The notes under the pieces: generated by a model | The model's input: only the letters and a program-made list of their open reading frames with translations | What the model was told of the DNA's origin: nothing | Database searches by the model: none | Shown: positions 36,480-48,778 of the stretch, piece after piece | How the letters are laid out: each line of letters begins with the position of its first letter | Numbering within the stretch: position 1 is the stretch's first letter | Program-made: the position numbers and the translations under genes | DNA from: Limonium bicolor | Taxonomy: Eukaryota; Streptophyta; Magnoliopsida; Caryophyllales; Plumbaginaceae | Direction of reading: 5' to 3' | Assembly (NCBI GenBank): GCA_023374045.1 | Contig: CM041779.1 | Span: 267,664,131 to 267,728,130 of the forward strand | Length of the DNA stretch: 64,000 nucleotides

Positions 36480-38908
36480 AACCAATATCTCTGTGATAAG
36501 TCAAATTTGTTCCTATTTATAGTAAGAGTCTACCTAATAAAATATATTAGATGTTGAGGGGGTAAATTAAAGGTTAAATTAACCAATCTATCCTGAAAGA
36601 ATTAAATAGCTTAAACGACTCAGGTTGTCAGAAAAATAGTCAACTATGAGAAAATACTAATTGTTATTATACCCTGAGTCATGATAATGAATTAAATACG
36701 AGAACAAGAGACATTTACCTATAATGACAATATTTGGAAGCTACTTTCTAAGTTATGGCCTTATTGCCATCTGAAGGGAAGGATCGACTTTAAGTCTTTC
36801 TTTACGAATTCAAACCCAGTATATTAAATAGGGAACCTACCTATAAGCATGGTAGAATGTAAGAGTAGAAACATTATACTAATACTCACATGAGCTGTTT
36901 TATAAACCGCAAGAACATGTGGAATTGTAAGGAAATTGTACCTTGTTAGAAACCGTTACGGGAACCCATTGTGGTATACTTGATGAACAGACAATAAAGG
37001 ATCGTGTATGTACTACCGACAATTTGTGAATCAATAATAACAGGAATCTTTATATATTATATATACGAGATGCACGGCTCGACCGTAGCTCATACTCTAC
37101 ATTGAAAATGGAAACCGAATACGGGAACAATCACCCAAATACCTAAACCACAGGATGATGACCTGAAGGTCACAGAAAAGAATTTTAATATGCCTCAGTA
37201 CTATACAAGACCTGAACACCGAAGGTTACAATTACAGGAGGTGATGAATAGAAGACACATTTGAGACCAACAAGATTACTGCAACCTTACAGCTACAACA
37301 ACTGAACCACTGAAGGCATCAGCAACACCGACAAGATGATGAACCTCACCATCTGGACACTACCACTATCAATGGAGAATATGTATAGCAAACCAATCGG
37401 GTAAGGACCCATGGGAAGAAGGATGCTTCAACTAAAACGTGCGAGAGCTTATGGACTTGACAATGAATAATCCTAAATTGAACAGGTAAGTAGTAATATA
37501 TATCAAGAAGATACACCATATGCGAAAGCAACTAGCGGGAGGAACACAAGAAAAGAATCAACTCTGATAAAGAGCAAGACGCCTCAGTAATATTGACGAG
37601 AAGAATCTTAGTGGAATCACCGTCATGAGCAGCTATAAGAAATAAGCATACAGGCACAAAAAAATCAAGTGAAACTCGTGAAGAACTCAACGATGAACAA
37701 TCAAATGGAAGGTGAACTGTATTACAGTATATACCACGTGGAGGAAGAACCTCGTAGTAGATTTGTCCAAAAAGAACAATGGAAGATACATGACATGTGC
37801 TTAAGCGTCACAGGATGGGCAAACCTTACAATATTATTGGAAGCCCGACATACAGTAATAAGATATACAATGAAGAATACCAAGCAATGCTGCAATCAAC
37901 AGTTACGAAGAGACAAGATAATCAGGAGCGGTAATATACCGCGGGACATCGATCCGACAGTCTAAACAAGACATGGAATAATTGGCAACAAACAAGATGG
38001 AAGATCACCTTCACCCATACATACGGAATTCAAATATAAAAGCATAATAATGCAAAATAGAGCATGTCAGAGAATGCATAGATTCTTAGGGGCAACACCC
38101 CGTAAACGGACAGAAGTCCAGACAAGATCAACAATAGTAACCAAATGAAGAAAATGAGGAACACAACTCATCAACCATGCATATGTACATAAATAAACTT
38201 TAACGTACCACCGACGAGCACATTTAAAACTATTCCAGAATGATTGGACATTAACTAATCAGAGTAGCGCAGCAGAAGTGTGGTGGTCCCATAAGTTAGA
38301 ATTATCTATTGAGTTCAAAGGGAATGCACAACGAGAGGCTATCATTTGAACTAATCATAAATCCAAAATAAGAGTGTACATTCCTTCACTAGTTACCGAC
38401 TAGCTATACTAGTCTAGGGTACGTGGGCGTACCCCTCTTTTAAGAGGGGAGAGCCTACTGCGTTTTAGCACTTTTAGCATGGAAGTACACTTCCAACGTA
38501 CTGTTGCACTGTGATTTGTGTGTTTACAAGTATGACTTCGTGATTCTATGAACTCTTACTTGATGATGTGTACTACATTACACTGGCATGAATGGATGAT
38601 GTGTACTACGATACACTATATTGAAACTACTTTGTTACTACGTGATTCTGTGTACTACGTTACACCATATTGGAATGACTCCATGTTTGCATGATCTGTA
38701 CTATGCTACACTATTATGAATGAATTACGTGCACTACGTTGCACTGCACTAAAATTATACTGTATGTTAGGATTGAATATATACTACGAACTGAGAAGTA
38801 GTGAAACTTGGGACTTGATCCCTAAAATAGAATTGAGTTGTGGATGCTTAGTGGAACTTGATTCCCCACAACCTTATAAACTTAGATATGAGACTTCGGG
38901 GCGAAGTC
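36480..38908 (+). other. Interior of C, right piece, no recognisable gene
   Basis: After TSD ACCAA the C interior continues for 2.4 kb. A frame of 98 codons at 37669-37965 has no family feature. At 38432-38450 the motif CCCCTCTTTTAAGAGGGG is a perfect hairpin; the same block with ACGTGGGCGTA before it follows the pol stop of B. From about 38555 to 38750, short repeats of the type TGTACTACGTTACAC occur about six times and also appear in the 3' untranslated region of B. Confidence 0.6.
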
Positions 38909-38927
38909 CTTTTTAAGGGGGGTAGAT
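38909..38927 (+). promoter_or_regulatory. Polypurine tract of C
   Basis: CTTTTTTAAGGGGGGTAGAT-type tract directly before TGAAATACCCAAATC. It follows CGGGGCGAAGTCC, which B also has at this place. Confidence 0.85.
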
Positions 38928-41900
38928 TGAAATACCCAAATCTAATTAATACCTAAAAACTATTAAATAATGGAAAATTGATCTAGAAACAGATCATTAT
39001 AGTTAAGCATGCTAATCTATGCATGCAAACATTATGTAAATTAATATTACTATACGTGCAAATGCAAACCCATGCATGCAAACGTCACGTAAAAATAGTC
39101 GTTTTACCATAAACGCTAACTAGCGTAATTTTACTAAACATATTCGTACAAATGTTCATGTACAATTATTAACAAGGACTAAACTTCTTGCATAACTAGC
39201 TCGATATAAAGAGCGTCAACAAGAAAAGAACAATACCAACGTGTATACAAACGAGCAACGTAAATACTTTACGAATACCTAAGCATCTATGAATGCTACA
39301 ATAAGTTGAAATACACACTTAGATAAATATAACAACTTATGTTACACCTATTGGATATATTATGGAGATATAATAACTCATCAAAGGTCAAAGATGCGCA
39401 CTAAACATCTTGACAAGAAGAACGTTCGTAAAACGCCTTAGAAACATGCGATTAAGCATGACCTTCTAAAACTCAAACCAAATGGTCATACCCTCATTAT
39501 ATGACTATACAAACATAGTCCCTAGGCTATATCTAGTCAAAAATGCAAAACGCTTGGGAGTGCTCACGCACGCCCCTTAAAGCACGAAAAGCCCGGAGGA
39601 GTGCCGGGGTGGCACGAACACCTATAAAATTAATTCATAGAGTTCCTAACATCATTACTAACCATCCTAAATAGAACACACGTAGTGGTTTCTCAAAATT
39701 CAACAAAAACCTCAGGAGGATTTCTTAACGCCCTTTTTGCCCGGGAGTGTCCCGATGGCCCGTAAATTATGACATGGGTTGATGTAACCCCATATAACTC
39801 AATGTAACCTATTAATATATCATTATTTACTATAATAAATGTTTATAAACACTTGTAACTCATAAAGACAAGTTATTTCACAAAATTTCCTTAGAGCACA
39901 AAAACGCACCTTCAAGTGTCACTAAAACGCGTTTTATGCAATTACCTTGTAGTTTTTTACATGCCACGAATTAAGAATCTTAAATAGGGTTAAAATGACC
40001 CTCTAAATCAATTAAAGGAAGTGTCAAAAAAGGTGCTCTATAGGGGCCGATTTTCAGTCCAAAAACTAGTATAAAACTTACATTAAAAATTTATAAAAGG
40101 CATAAGACATGGTGACTCACCTTCCCATGTGCTATAATACTTAATGTCAAAGAATGTAGGTCTCATTTGACCTCCAAGCTGTCGAAATTATGCAAGGAAA
40201 CAAAGCCATGTTAGCTAGACAAAAACAAAATGCTAAAAGCAAAAAGTAGATTCTTATTCCACCTTTTTGATTTCTTAAAGTTCAAGTGACCTTCCTTGCT
40301 TGTCCTTGGCTCTTGATTGCCGATTGATAATCTCCAATATGCCCTTGATTTCGTCCACCTACAAGAGAAGAAGAAGACAAGCATAACATAGAAAAATCAA
40401 AGGAACAAAACTTACCTAAATTTCCTTGTCTTCTAGCTCACATTATTTTCTTCCACCTTGCCTTGTCACACCACATGGCCGAACACATGCATATAACATG
40501 GGCATTTATTGAGCCAATAACCTATGGAATAAACTAATGAAAAAGACTAGTCAATTGACATTAAAAATTAACAAAACAAAAATTAAGCAAACATGCCTTA
40601 AGACTTATGGTTGCAATTTCATTTCTCTCACACATTGCAACCGGTTGGTAAGGCTCCTCTCTTCTCCTTTAATCTTCTTCCTTTGAAACTCTCAAGTCCA
40701 TTAATGGAGATTTAACTTCTATCTTCATCTTTAAGGTAATTTCCTAGCATTTCTTGTGAAGCCTTGAAGTAAAACTCTTCCTAGCACAACCATAGCAATT
40801 CGGCATCAACATATACTCCAAGGAGGTTGTCTAAATCAACATTAATCCAAGGAGCATCTCAAAGTTACCTTAAGGTATTTTTCATGCTTGAAAATCCTTA
40901 AAGCACATTTTTATGTGTAACCAAATTCTACTTCTTCTAAGGCTCTTTTCTTCTTCATTTTCATGAAGGAAAGTTTGTTCTTCATCCATCTTAGGTGTGC
41001 CGAATTTATAAGGAGAAAAGCTTAAGGTAAATCCTTGGAAAACTACTTACAAATCTACTTAAGATCTTTATTGAAGATCTAACTCCTAAACTCCTTCACC
41101 ACTTACATATAACCGAAGTGGAGCATCAAAATTTCTTTGGAGAAAGCTTGGGAATTCAAGAGGAGTTCAAGCACTTAATCATCCTTTATTAAGAGTAAGT
41201 TTACTAACTAAACCTTTATTGTTTTAGGCCTATTTAAGCTCTTAAAAATTGTATAAAAATTATGTACACCTTCCTAGGTGTTTAAAACCGAAATCATATG
41301 GTAACATATACCAAAAATATAATCTATAACATACATGGAAAATATTTACCTTAAGACACATTTTTGTGTCACAAAATTACCTAAGTTAAATACATATACA
41401 TGTCGAATGGTCAAGGGCAAATATGCTTTATTTTGAGCTAAGAATCAATCTAAGACATTACAATAATTTTTACATGAGCTATATGACTCATGTGAATTTA
41501 TGTATAATTATTTTGACATATAAATCTACTTTTATATACTATATGGTACCTTATTAATTATGGCCGAATTGGTCTAGTGAAGAATAAGTTTTATTGAGCT
41601 ACATATGTATATAAACTTATATTATAAAGTTTGGTGAGCTAAAAATATTTTACTAGTGCTTAAATGGCTAATTAATTAAGTTAGGTGGCTAAGTTGCAAA
41701 TTTTGGAATGTTTGGTGTAAGTATGGTAAAAGCCGAAAGTAAAAGGTCTCTTTGGAATAAAAATGATATAATATAAGGTTAGGAATTAAGTTTATGAATT
41801 TTAGATAATTTAAACAAGTGTTAAAATGACAATTTATAAAGTTTTTGGGCTAATATGTAATTTATAAAACTTATTATGAAAGTTTGGAGTTGAATATGGG

Positions 41901-42918
41901 CGCATTCATAATTAGGAGAATTATATAGTTCACTTTCGAAATTTTAAGGGATTAAATAATTAAACTATAGTTTATAAGTTATTAAGTAACTATTATAAAG
42001 TTTTGGGACTATTTTGTAATTTATGGAAAGATTGGTGTAAAGCCGAGATTCATATAAGTTTATGAGTATATTAATGTATTAAGTATAAAATTTAACCTTG
42101 GTCAAAATGTTGACCGAATACTTTGGGATAAAATGATTTATGACATGAAATATTAAGTTTATTAAAGTTTTGGGGTGAATATGTAATTTACAAGAGTTTA
42201 AATATAAACCAGATTTTACATGGGCGAATTCACAATTTGTGGAAAAATAAGTGTCCACTTGGTTATTAAGGAAATTTAATATTAAAACTATAGTTTATAA
42301 GTTAATATGTAACTTATATAAAGTTTTTGAGGTAAAGATGTAATTATAAGGAACTACATGGCATAGCCGAAAATAAATGTGGCTAGTTGGTGATTTATTA
42401 AAGTTATGATGTTCAAATAATAATTACCAAATTTATAGTGGTAGTTTAATGAATTAATTAATAAAGAAAATAAAACTATGTACTATAATGTATTTTGGAG
42501 TTTAATGTAAAGTTTGTGAAATAAAAGAGGTTATACTATAATAATCGAAAAGTATGATGTGTTTATGAGATTAAAAATAATTGTAGGTCCTATATGGATA
42601 TTTAAGAAATTTAGAAAAGAAAATTATGATTTAAGGATTTATGGAATTAAAATTATATGACATACAAGTACAAGTAATTTACTTGGAAAAGAAATAATAT
42701 TATTCGGGGTTAGTCTATAATTAATAAAAGATATGGGAAAAATATGCCCATGTGCGACATGTAAAAATAAATTGAGAACTTATGAAGTGGTTATGTTATT
42801 TTAGACAATTATTTATGTATCATAAATAATACATGTGGTATGAAATATATATATTTTCGATTTTCAAGTAAATCAAAGGAAAAGATATAAGGGATTTATG
42901 TGGAAACACCAATAATTT
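38928..42918 (+). repeat. 3' LTR of C, left part
   Basis: It begins TGAAATACCC after the polypurine tract. From 41778 on it matches the 5' LTR remnant at 7046 with few differences. It is cut at 42918 by element A, so the rest lies beyond the window. It shows LTR-typical AT- and CT-rich stretches and no gene. The five bases before A are AATTT, probably the left TSD of A. Confidence 0.85.
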
Positions 42919-45900
42919 TGAAATACCCCAAACTTAGATATGGTGTTTAATGATAAACTAAGATATATGAAGGCTAAATAATGCCTTGAAACATTAAGAA
43001 ATTTCTAATCAAAGAAAATAAGGAAACACCAAGAATAGTTTTAGCAAAAACGTGCTCTAAACTTGGAGAGACATGGGATGAGTACCCAAATATTGTTCTA
43101 AGACCTTATAATATCCTAATGGTCTTTTAAAATCAATTACCAAAGAAACCAAAGCTGAAAACTAGTTAAAACACAAAATGTGCTTTAATAGGATCTAAAG
43201 CACGTTTTTGAAAAATTGTCTTGTAAATGAGTTTGATGGCTAATGTCCTCATTACTCCTTAATTAACATGTGTACTATATAGTATCACATTTGAAGTCTA
43301 TATCAATGGGAAATCAAAAATTTCACAACAATGTCCTTTTTTGGTGAATAGTGAATTAATTAAGCAGTTTATAACATAAGTCTATAATAGTGAGACATTT
43401 GGTCACAAAGACTTAAGTACCCTCATTATTAAAAGGGGCCGGTTTCTTCGGAGGTGAGTCACCACCTTCATGAGTTATTAAGCAATAGAAAGCAAATAAT
43501 ACTTATAAAGCAAAAGTACCTATTTACCTTTTAACATAAATATCACATTTTACTTCCTCTCTCTCCTCATCTCCTCATTTCTTCTTGTTTCCCACGGTTT
43601 CTTCAAAGCTCTCTCCCCTTCTCCATTAACGTGAATAACAACTCCATGTAGCTCCCTCTAGCCTTGTGCCCACATCTTGCTCATTTTAGCTCCAATCCAA
43701 ACAAAATACATATTCTTCTTAGGTAGCTCAAGCTCCTTCTTTCTATCTTTTCAAAACTTCAAGAGCTTCATTTTGGTGCGAAGCCAAACCACCATTGGAG
43801 GAGGAAATTCAATTTGGAGACTCCCTTGGTCTTCATCCATTCTCTTAAGGTAAAGAAAGTGTAAGAAAATCTAGGTTTCACCACCATTTTTCTTTCACAT
43901 GTCCGAAAATTAGTACTCATGGACGACATTTGAATGCCTTGTTCTAGCTTGTTCTACTCTTCAAATAGATAGGAGGTCCGTCTTGCTTCATATCCAAGCT
44001 TGTCTGAGGAACTAAGGTAAACAATCAATTCAAACCTTAAAACACATTTTGACCTATGTTTATTCCTTACGGTAAGTGTGTTGTTTATGCTCATTAGAGT
44101 TATTGGATATTGGTTAGAACATTGGCAGAGAATACACATGGTGACCGGATTGAACAAGAAAGACCTAAGGAAGAAAGCTTTTCAAACTTGTAAATGAACA
44201 AGGTAAATTACTTACCTTAAGGTGTTTTATTGTTTAAGGAATGGGATCTAGATATGTGATGATTTAGTAAGAGTTTACATTAGAAAAGGGTTATATATAA
44301 CCTGGAGAAACAATTAATGACTATGCTTGTGCACTTTGACTAAGAGCAAATGAGAAAAAGAGATAGTTTAAGAATATCAAGGTGAATACAGAACATTTTA
44401 TTTCAATGGGAGCCTTGTTGTGTGTATTCGCAGGTTGAAGGCAAATATATGAGGAAATTCAGTGGGTTAATTTATTGTCATTTAAGGGCCTAAGTGCCAA
44501 GCATTTTGAGTTTAAGCATATTGATGATGTGTGAAGTTTTAGTGTAAATTGTGTGTTAAGGTGTTTGTGATGAATTTGTGTGGTATTTGTTGTTTGATGG
44601 AGAAAACCATGTGTTATGGAGGTACTATAACTAGAGAACCCATGGCAAAATTTAAAGAAGCTTAATGTTTAATATTCTAAGGGAATTTAATGATAAGGAA
44701 GTACTAGGATGTTCTATAGGTTGTCTTGATGAAAAAGGGTGAAGTTAAGGTGTTCTAATGACTTATAATGACTTAGGTATCACCATGGAGGATTTAGGAA
44801 TCAAGAGAATGTATTTGAGTATTTAGGACTTAGCAAATGTTGGTAACACTAGGAAGGAAATAATGTGTTGATGGATGGAAGTTTAGTTGTGAAGGAACAT
44901 TAAATAAATGCATAAGAGAGTTTTTAGATAGTGAAAGATGCTTGGGAGATGATGTTATAGTGGTGCGGAAAACCTTGGCATAGTGGTTACATTAGGTATG
45001 AACCACCACCTAGAAACCTAGAGGAAAGCATTACAAGTGTTAGCATTATTACAAGGAAAAATGTATAATGATTAAGGTGAATCTTGGTGAATGATTTAAT
45101 GTGTTTGGAGGATGCTCTAAGGTGGATTTAAGGGTCTAAATGATGTTAGAACACATTGGATGGCTTGAGGAAAGGTTTAGTGAAGATTTGGCAAAGTTTG
45201 GGCATGTTTTGGTGGCGTCCGACCCAGGGGTCCGACCCAAGTTTGGGTCGGACGGCCTCTGTTTAACGCCAGGGAAAGGTTCTGGAATGGTCCGACCCAG
45301 AGGTCTTGGGTCGGACATGGGTCGGACGGGTGAGTTTTAGAGGCAAATAAGTTTCTGGAATGGTCCGACCCATGTTGGGTCGGACGTGGGTCGGACGTGG
45401 GTCGGACATGGAGGTTTTAGAAGACGGAAATTTTCTGGAATGGTCCGACCCAGTTGGTTGGGTCGACGTGGGTCGGACATGTAGGGTTTTCAAACCCGAA
45501 AGTTACTGGTGGTCGACCCAGAGGGTGGGTCGGACCGGTGGGTCGCGCCCTTAACACTTAAAAAAAAATGAAATTTTGAATTCTAAGAATGGTAATAGGT
45601 AATGAGTATACCTTGGTAGGGTGGTAATGATTGTGACCCTAAGAACTTAAGGGCTTAAGTTAAGTTAAGTTAAGTATAAATATTGATGTTTAAAGTTAAC
45701 TTGTAAGCTAAGTGGCAAAGACTTGAGAGGTTATTGAATGGGAATCTTAAGAGACTAAGTGAGTTAAGCAAGATGCAAATACTAATGACCTAAAATGAAT
45801 GAATGTTTAGGTTTATGAATCGGGACCCCGAAGAAGGTTAAACAAACAACGATCGACGGTGAAACGTACAATCTTCTTGTGACCTGCTTGCTAACGAGGT

Positions 45901-47006
45901 GTCCCGGTTTGGTGCTATCTGTTTAATTGCTATGACTAAACAAGATAAAGCATGCAACCGGTTTATATTGTTCTCGTGTGTTTGTGTTGTTTTACACTAA
46001 CCCCCGAGACTTGAAATTGCTACTAACCAAGTTTAGTACTTACTGAGTTAAGAATAAGAGTTAAGTTTTGGTGGTTGTTGGTTAATGCCCGTTAAGGCTT
46101 AGCTAGCACATGATGGATTAAAATTTCTACTAACTGGAACTTGATGAGGAAACCCGGGACCGATCTCCGGTCATGCATGCTAAGGAAAAGGGGGACGGTA
46201 TCTGAATCAGATCCGCCCTCCGCTTAAGGACTTGTCTTCGGACTTGTAGCCTAGGGCCGGTTGCCGGCTCAGCTACGCTGGACTCCGTCCAGAGTAGGTG
46301 GCATTAAGATGGTGCGGTGGGATCACCTAAATCCCAGGTTCGAATTAAGCTACAACCAATCCCTTCCAGGAAAGGTTTGTATACTGAGATTAAGATTAAG
46401 ATTAAGATGATAAGGTTAAGGTAAGGAACTGAGATTAAGGAAATGAGGACTAAGGAGGGGTTACTAACCCCTTGATAAGGGAACGCTTGAGTCGTTCATT
46501 GTTTGTGAACTATATATGTTCATCTGTGGTTATTGTTTGGCACTTCATATATGCTTGTGTATGTAATCAATTTCCATGCTATCGACAATTAGTCGTCGTA
46601 GCCCGTTAGCTTGGGGGCCATGAGGGTGTACCAGCATTCGTGCTGACCCCCTCGGGGGCTATTTTTACACTTGCAGGTAAGACCCATGAGGACGCACTAC
46701 GAGAGTAGGAGCGGTTAGACTTAGGGTGGGATGTTTATTTTGAGTTCGGGTTGCGCCTGTGCACTCGACTGTTTATAGTTAAACTGAAGTAAGGTTGAGA
46801 TTATGTTTAAGATACTTGTACTCGGTTGGTTGTGGTATTGAGGTTGGTGATGTTTTGAGATGGTTAAGTGTTGTAAATGTTAAGACCGGTATATTCTATC
46901 GATCAGACCGTGGCAAGGTCCAGGTGTTGTTTATTTCCGCTGCGACGTGTTCGATTAAGTGTTCAGTTTTGCGATAACCACGAATGGCTTTGGATGGGGT
47001 GTTACA
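42919..47006 (+). repeat. 5' LTR of A (4088 bp)
   Basis: It starts TGAAATACCCCAAAC and ends ATGGGGTGTTACA, followed by the primer site. It contains GGTCCGACCC repeats (45219-45547), the CGGTGAAACGTA...CGGTTTGGTGCTATCTG block (about 45855-45925) and two hairpins followed by CTTGCAG|GTAAG at about 46628-46680. Layout is like the R1 LTR. Confidence 0.92.
45219..45547. repeat. GGTCCGACCC/GGGTCGGACC repeats in the A LTR
   Basis: About five units of GGTCCGACCCA with GGGTCGGAC in inverted arrangement are spaced by TTCTGGAAT-containing spacers. Open frames on both strands across this tract are repeat by-products. Confidence 0.85.
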
Positions 47007-47011
47007 AAAAG

Positions 47012-47023
47012 TGGTATCAGAGC
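47012..47023 (+). promoter_or_regulatory. Primer binding site of A
   Basis: TGGTATCAGAGC lies five bases after the LTR end, an exact match to the initiator tRNA-Met type. Confidence 0.93.
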
Positions 47024-47884
47024 GTAGTTACGCTCTGATCAAGAAATACCAGACATGAGTAACCACCGAGTTAGGATATAAGTTAAGGAATAAGTGATGG
47101 GTTAAGGGTGTGAGAAGTTAGAGTGAGTAGAGTCAGATGACCACTAATAAGTGTGGATCGTTTTTATCGTCTACGGACGTTATAAATTCGTTAACCAAAA
47201 CAGTGGTGAATACGAATCTAATGTGAGTTATGCTTGTTCAGATGGCAGGACGTCCTAGGGGAAGCCGAGGTCGCGGCCAGGGTGAGGATACTTCAGGGAT
47301 ACCTGGAGGGCAGACGATCGCAGAGATCGTAGCTGCCGCATTAGGGCATATGGGCTATCAGCCTGGTGCGGGTGCACCACCTCCACCGCCACAACCTAGG
47401 GAACCAAACTGGGTGAAGAGTCTAGCAGATCTTCGACCCGCGCACTTTAAGGGGGAGACCGATCCCGCCAAGCTTGAGGCGTACATCTCCGAGCTGAGAC
47501 CGCCTTCGAGACCCTTGATGTCCCTGCTGGGATCAAGGTGCGTCTAGATGCTTTCTATCTGAAGGGGCGGCAGGCGATTGGTGGAAGTTGGTGAGGGCCG
47601 AGCATGTGGCCATCCAGAGTTCGGCTGGGAGCAGTACACTGCCTTGCTACGAGCAAAGTACTACCACCCCGCCCATGTCCAGACGAAGAAGCGCTTGCAG
47701 TTGGATGCGCTTAGGCAGACGGACAAGATGACAGTGGACGAGTATTACTCAGAGTTCACTGCCTTGCTCCGTCTTCTGCCAGGTCCTTTGGATATTCTGA
47801 CCAGATCTTGGTGGACCGCTTCTATGGCGGGCTTAGCCATCGACTCCGCTACGGCATGGGGCCGACGAGTTACACTACCTGCAG

Positions 47885-47969
47885 GTAATAAGAATGATTG
47901 AGATTGAGTAAGTAATGAGTAAGATTTAGATTATGAGAAATAAGTGTGACTAATACTATGGAAAAGCAG
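47885..47969 (+). other. Predicted intron 1 of A gag (85 bp)
   Basis: Donor GTAATAAG, acceptor GAAAAGCAG, AT-rich with stops in every frame. It lies at the same protein position as an 89-bp intron in B (phase 0 there). Confidence 0.8.
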
Positions 47970-48222
47970 GAGTGCTATCACGCCGCTGCTAAGGTTGAGA
48001 TTACCGTCCAGTTGAGGGACGAGGAGAATGCAAAGAGGAAGAGTGCTGGTAAAAGCTCAGAAAGTCAGGGGCAAGGAGGGTACAAGAAACAAAAGTACCA
48101 GCCTCAGGCCTAGAAAAGTCAGAACCCAAAGGGGAGGGAGGAAAAGGAGAAGGCTTCGGAAGAGCCATTGAAGCTGACATATGCTATTGCAGCTACACCC
48201 CTGCGCTCTAAGGCGCCAATGG

Positions 48223-48303
48223 GTAAGGAAATTGATATTGAATGAGTTAAGAAATAAATTAGTAACCGTTTGAGATATGAGAATTGACAATATGAATCAT
48301 CAG
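48223..48303 (+). other. Predicted intron 2 of A gag (81 bp)
   Basis: Donor G|GTAAGG, acceptor AATCATCAG, phase 1. Splicing joins ATG G to GA TCT, giving APMGSE before the zinc knuckles. The intron in B at the same place is 89 bp and also phase 1. Confidence 0.82.
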
Positions 48304-48645
48304 GATCTGAGACTGAGAAGGGAGCCAGTGGTGGCTACCAGCGACGCTTCATCTGTAGATGGTGTCACAAGGACCACCCCGGGCTCGACTGTAAGGGGAA
48401 TAAGGTGGAGTGCAACTTTTGTGGAGTCTACGGGCATCGAGCATATGAGTGTTACCGGAACCCTGCTAGCAGAGCCTATAGGCCCGACACCAGGGGCAAG
48501 GGCAAGACCGATCAGGGAGCTGGATCTGACAGTCAGAGAAAGGTGCAGCAGCCGGCGGACAAGAACCCACGGGTGACCCAGAAGTCGGGACCCACGTTAC
48601 ACATGGTGGACCGGGACGATGAGCCTGAACCCTCATCGAGGCCAG

Positions 48646-48778
48646 GTACCACTATAACCATTTAGTAATAAAAACTACCTGCTTACCGCATTATCATGCA
48701 TGCTTAGTGAATAAATGAGTTAAGTAAGAATAAGATGAGATTAGAACTTAAGTAAGATATAACCTACTACCACTCTAG
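48646..48778 (+). other. Predicted intron 3 of A, gag to AlkB (133 bp)
   Basis: Donor CCAG|GTACCACT, acceptor CACTCTAG|GA, phase 1. Without splicing, gag ends after GTTITI. The B counterpart is 129 bp with the same donor context CCAG|GTAC and the same phase. Confidence 0.82.

Larger units (their letters stand above)
7046..42918 (+). mobile_element. Element C: large host element carrying the other insertions
   Basis: The two LTR parts, 7046-about 8194 and 41778-42918, are almost identical in sequence and in the same orientation. A primer site follows the first and a polypurine tract precedes 38928. This is what one element with two LTRs would give. Its 5' LTR is cut on the left by R1 and its 3' LTR is cut on the right by A. 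Adding the non-overlapping parts gives an LTR of about 5.7 kb. Without insertions the interior is only about 4.6 kb and shows no gag or pol, so C resembles a LARD-type non-autonomous element. Its interior was hit by the Athila-like element and by solo LTR E. Confidence 0.75.
47242..48645 (+). pseudogene. gag: A gag: three exons, zinc knuckles, decayed
   Basis: Start ATG at 47242 (MAGRPRGSRGRGQ), aligned with the start of B gag. Predicted exons are 47242-47884, 47970-48222 and 48304-48645. Exon 1 encodes PPPPPQPREPNWVKSLADLR and MTVDEYYSEFTALLRLLPG, capsid text of Tekay-like gag, but frameshifts lie near 47500, 47570 and 47860. Exon 2 (ECYHAAAKVEI) has a TAG at 48111-48113. Exon 3 is fully open and encodes two zinc knuckles: CRWCHKDHPGLDC and CNFCGVYGHRAYEC. 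Its length (342) keeps frame from a phase-1 acceptor to a phase-1 donor. It would be joined to AlkB or to pol. Confidence 0.85.

Noticed and set aside
37669..37965. 98-codon open frame in the interior of C
   Set aside because: No recognisable motif and no matching frame in R1. Length is within what non-coding sequence gives in this window.
43954..44157. Host gene exon in the CT-rich part of the A LTR
   Set aside because: Short frames only; the CT-rich tract and its neighbours recur at the same place in the R1 and E LTRs, so this is LTR sequence.
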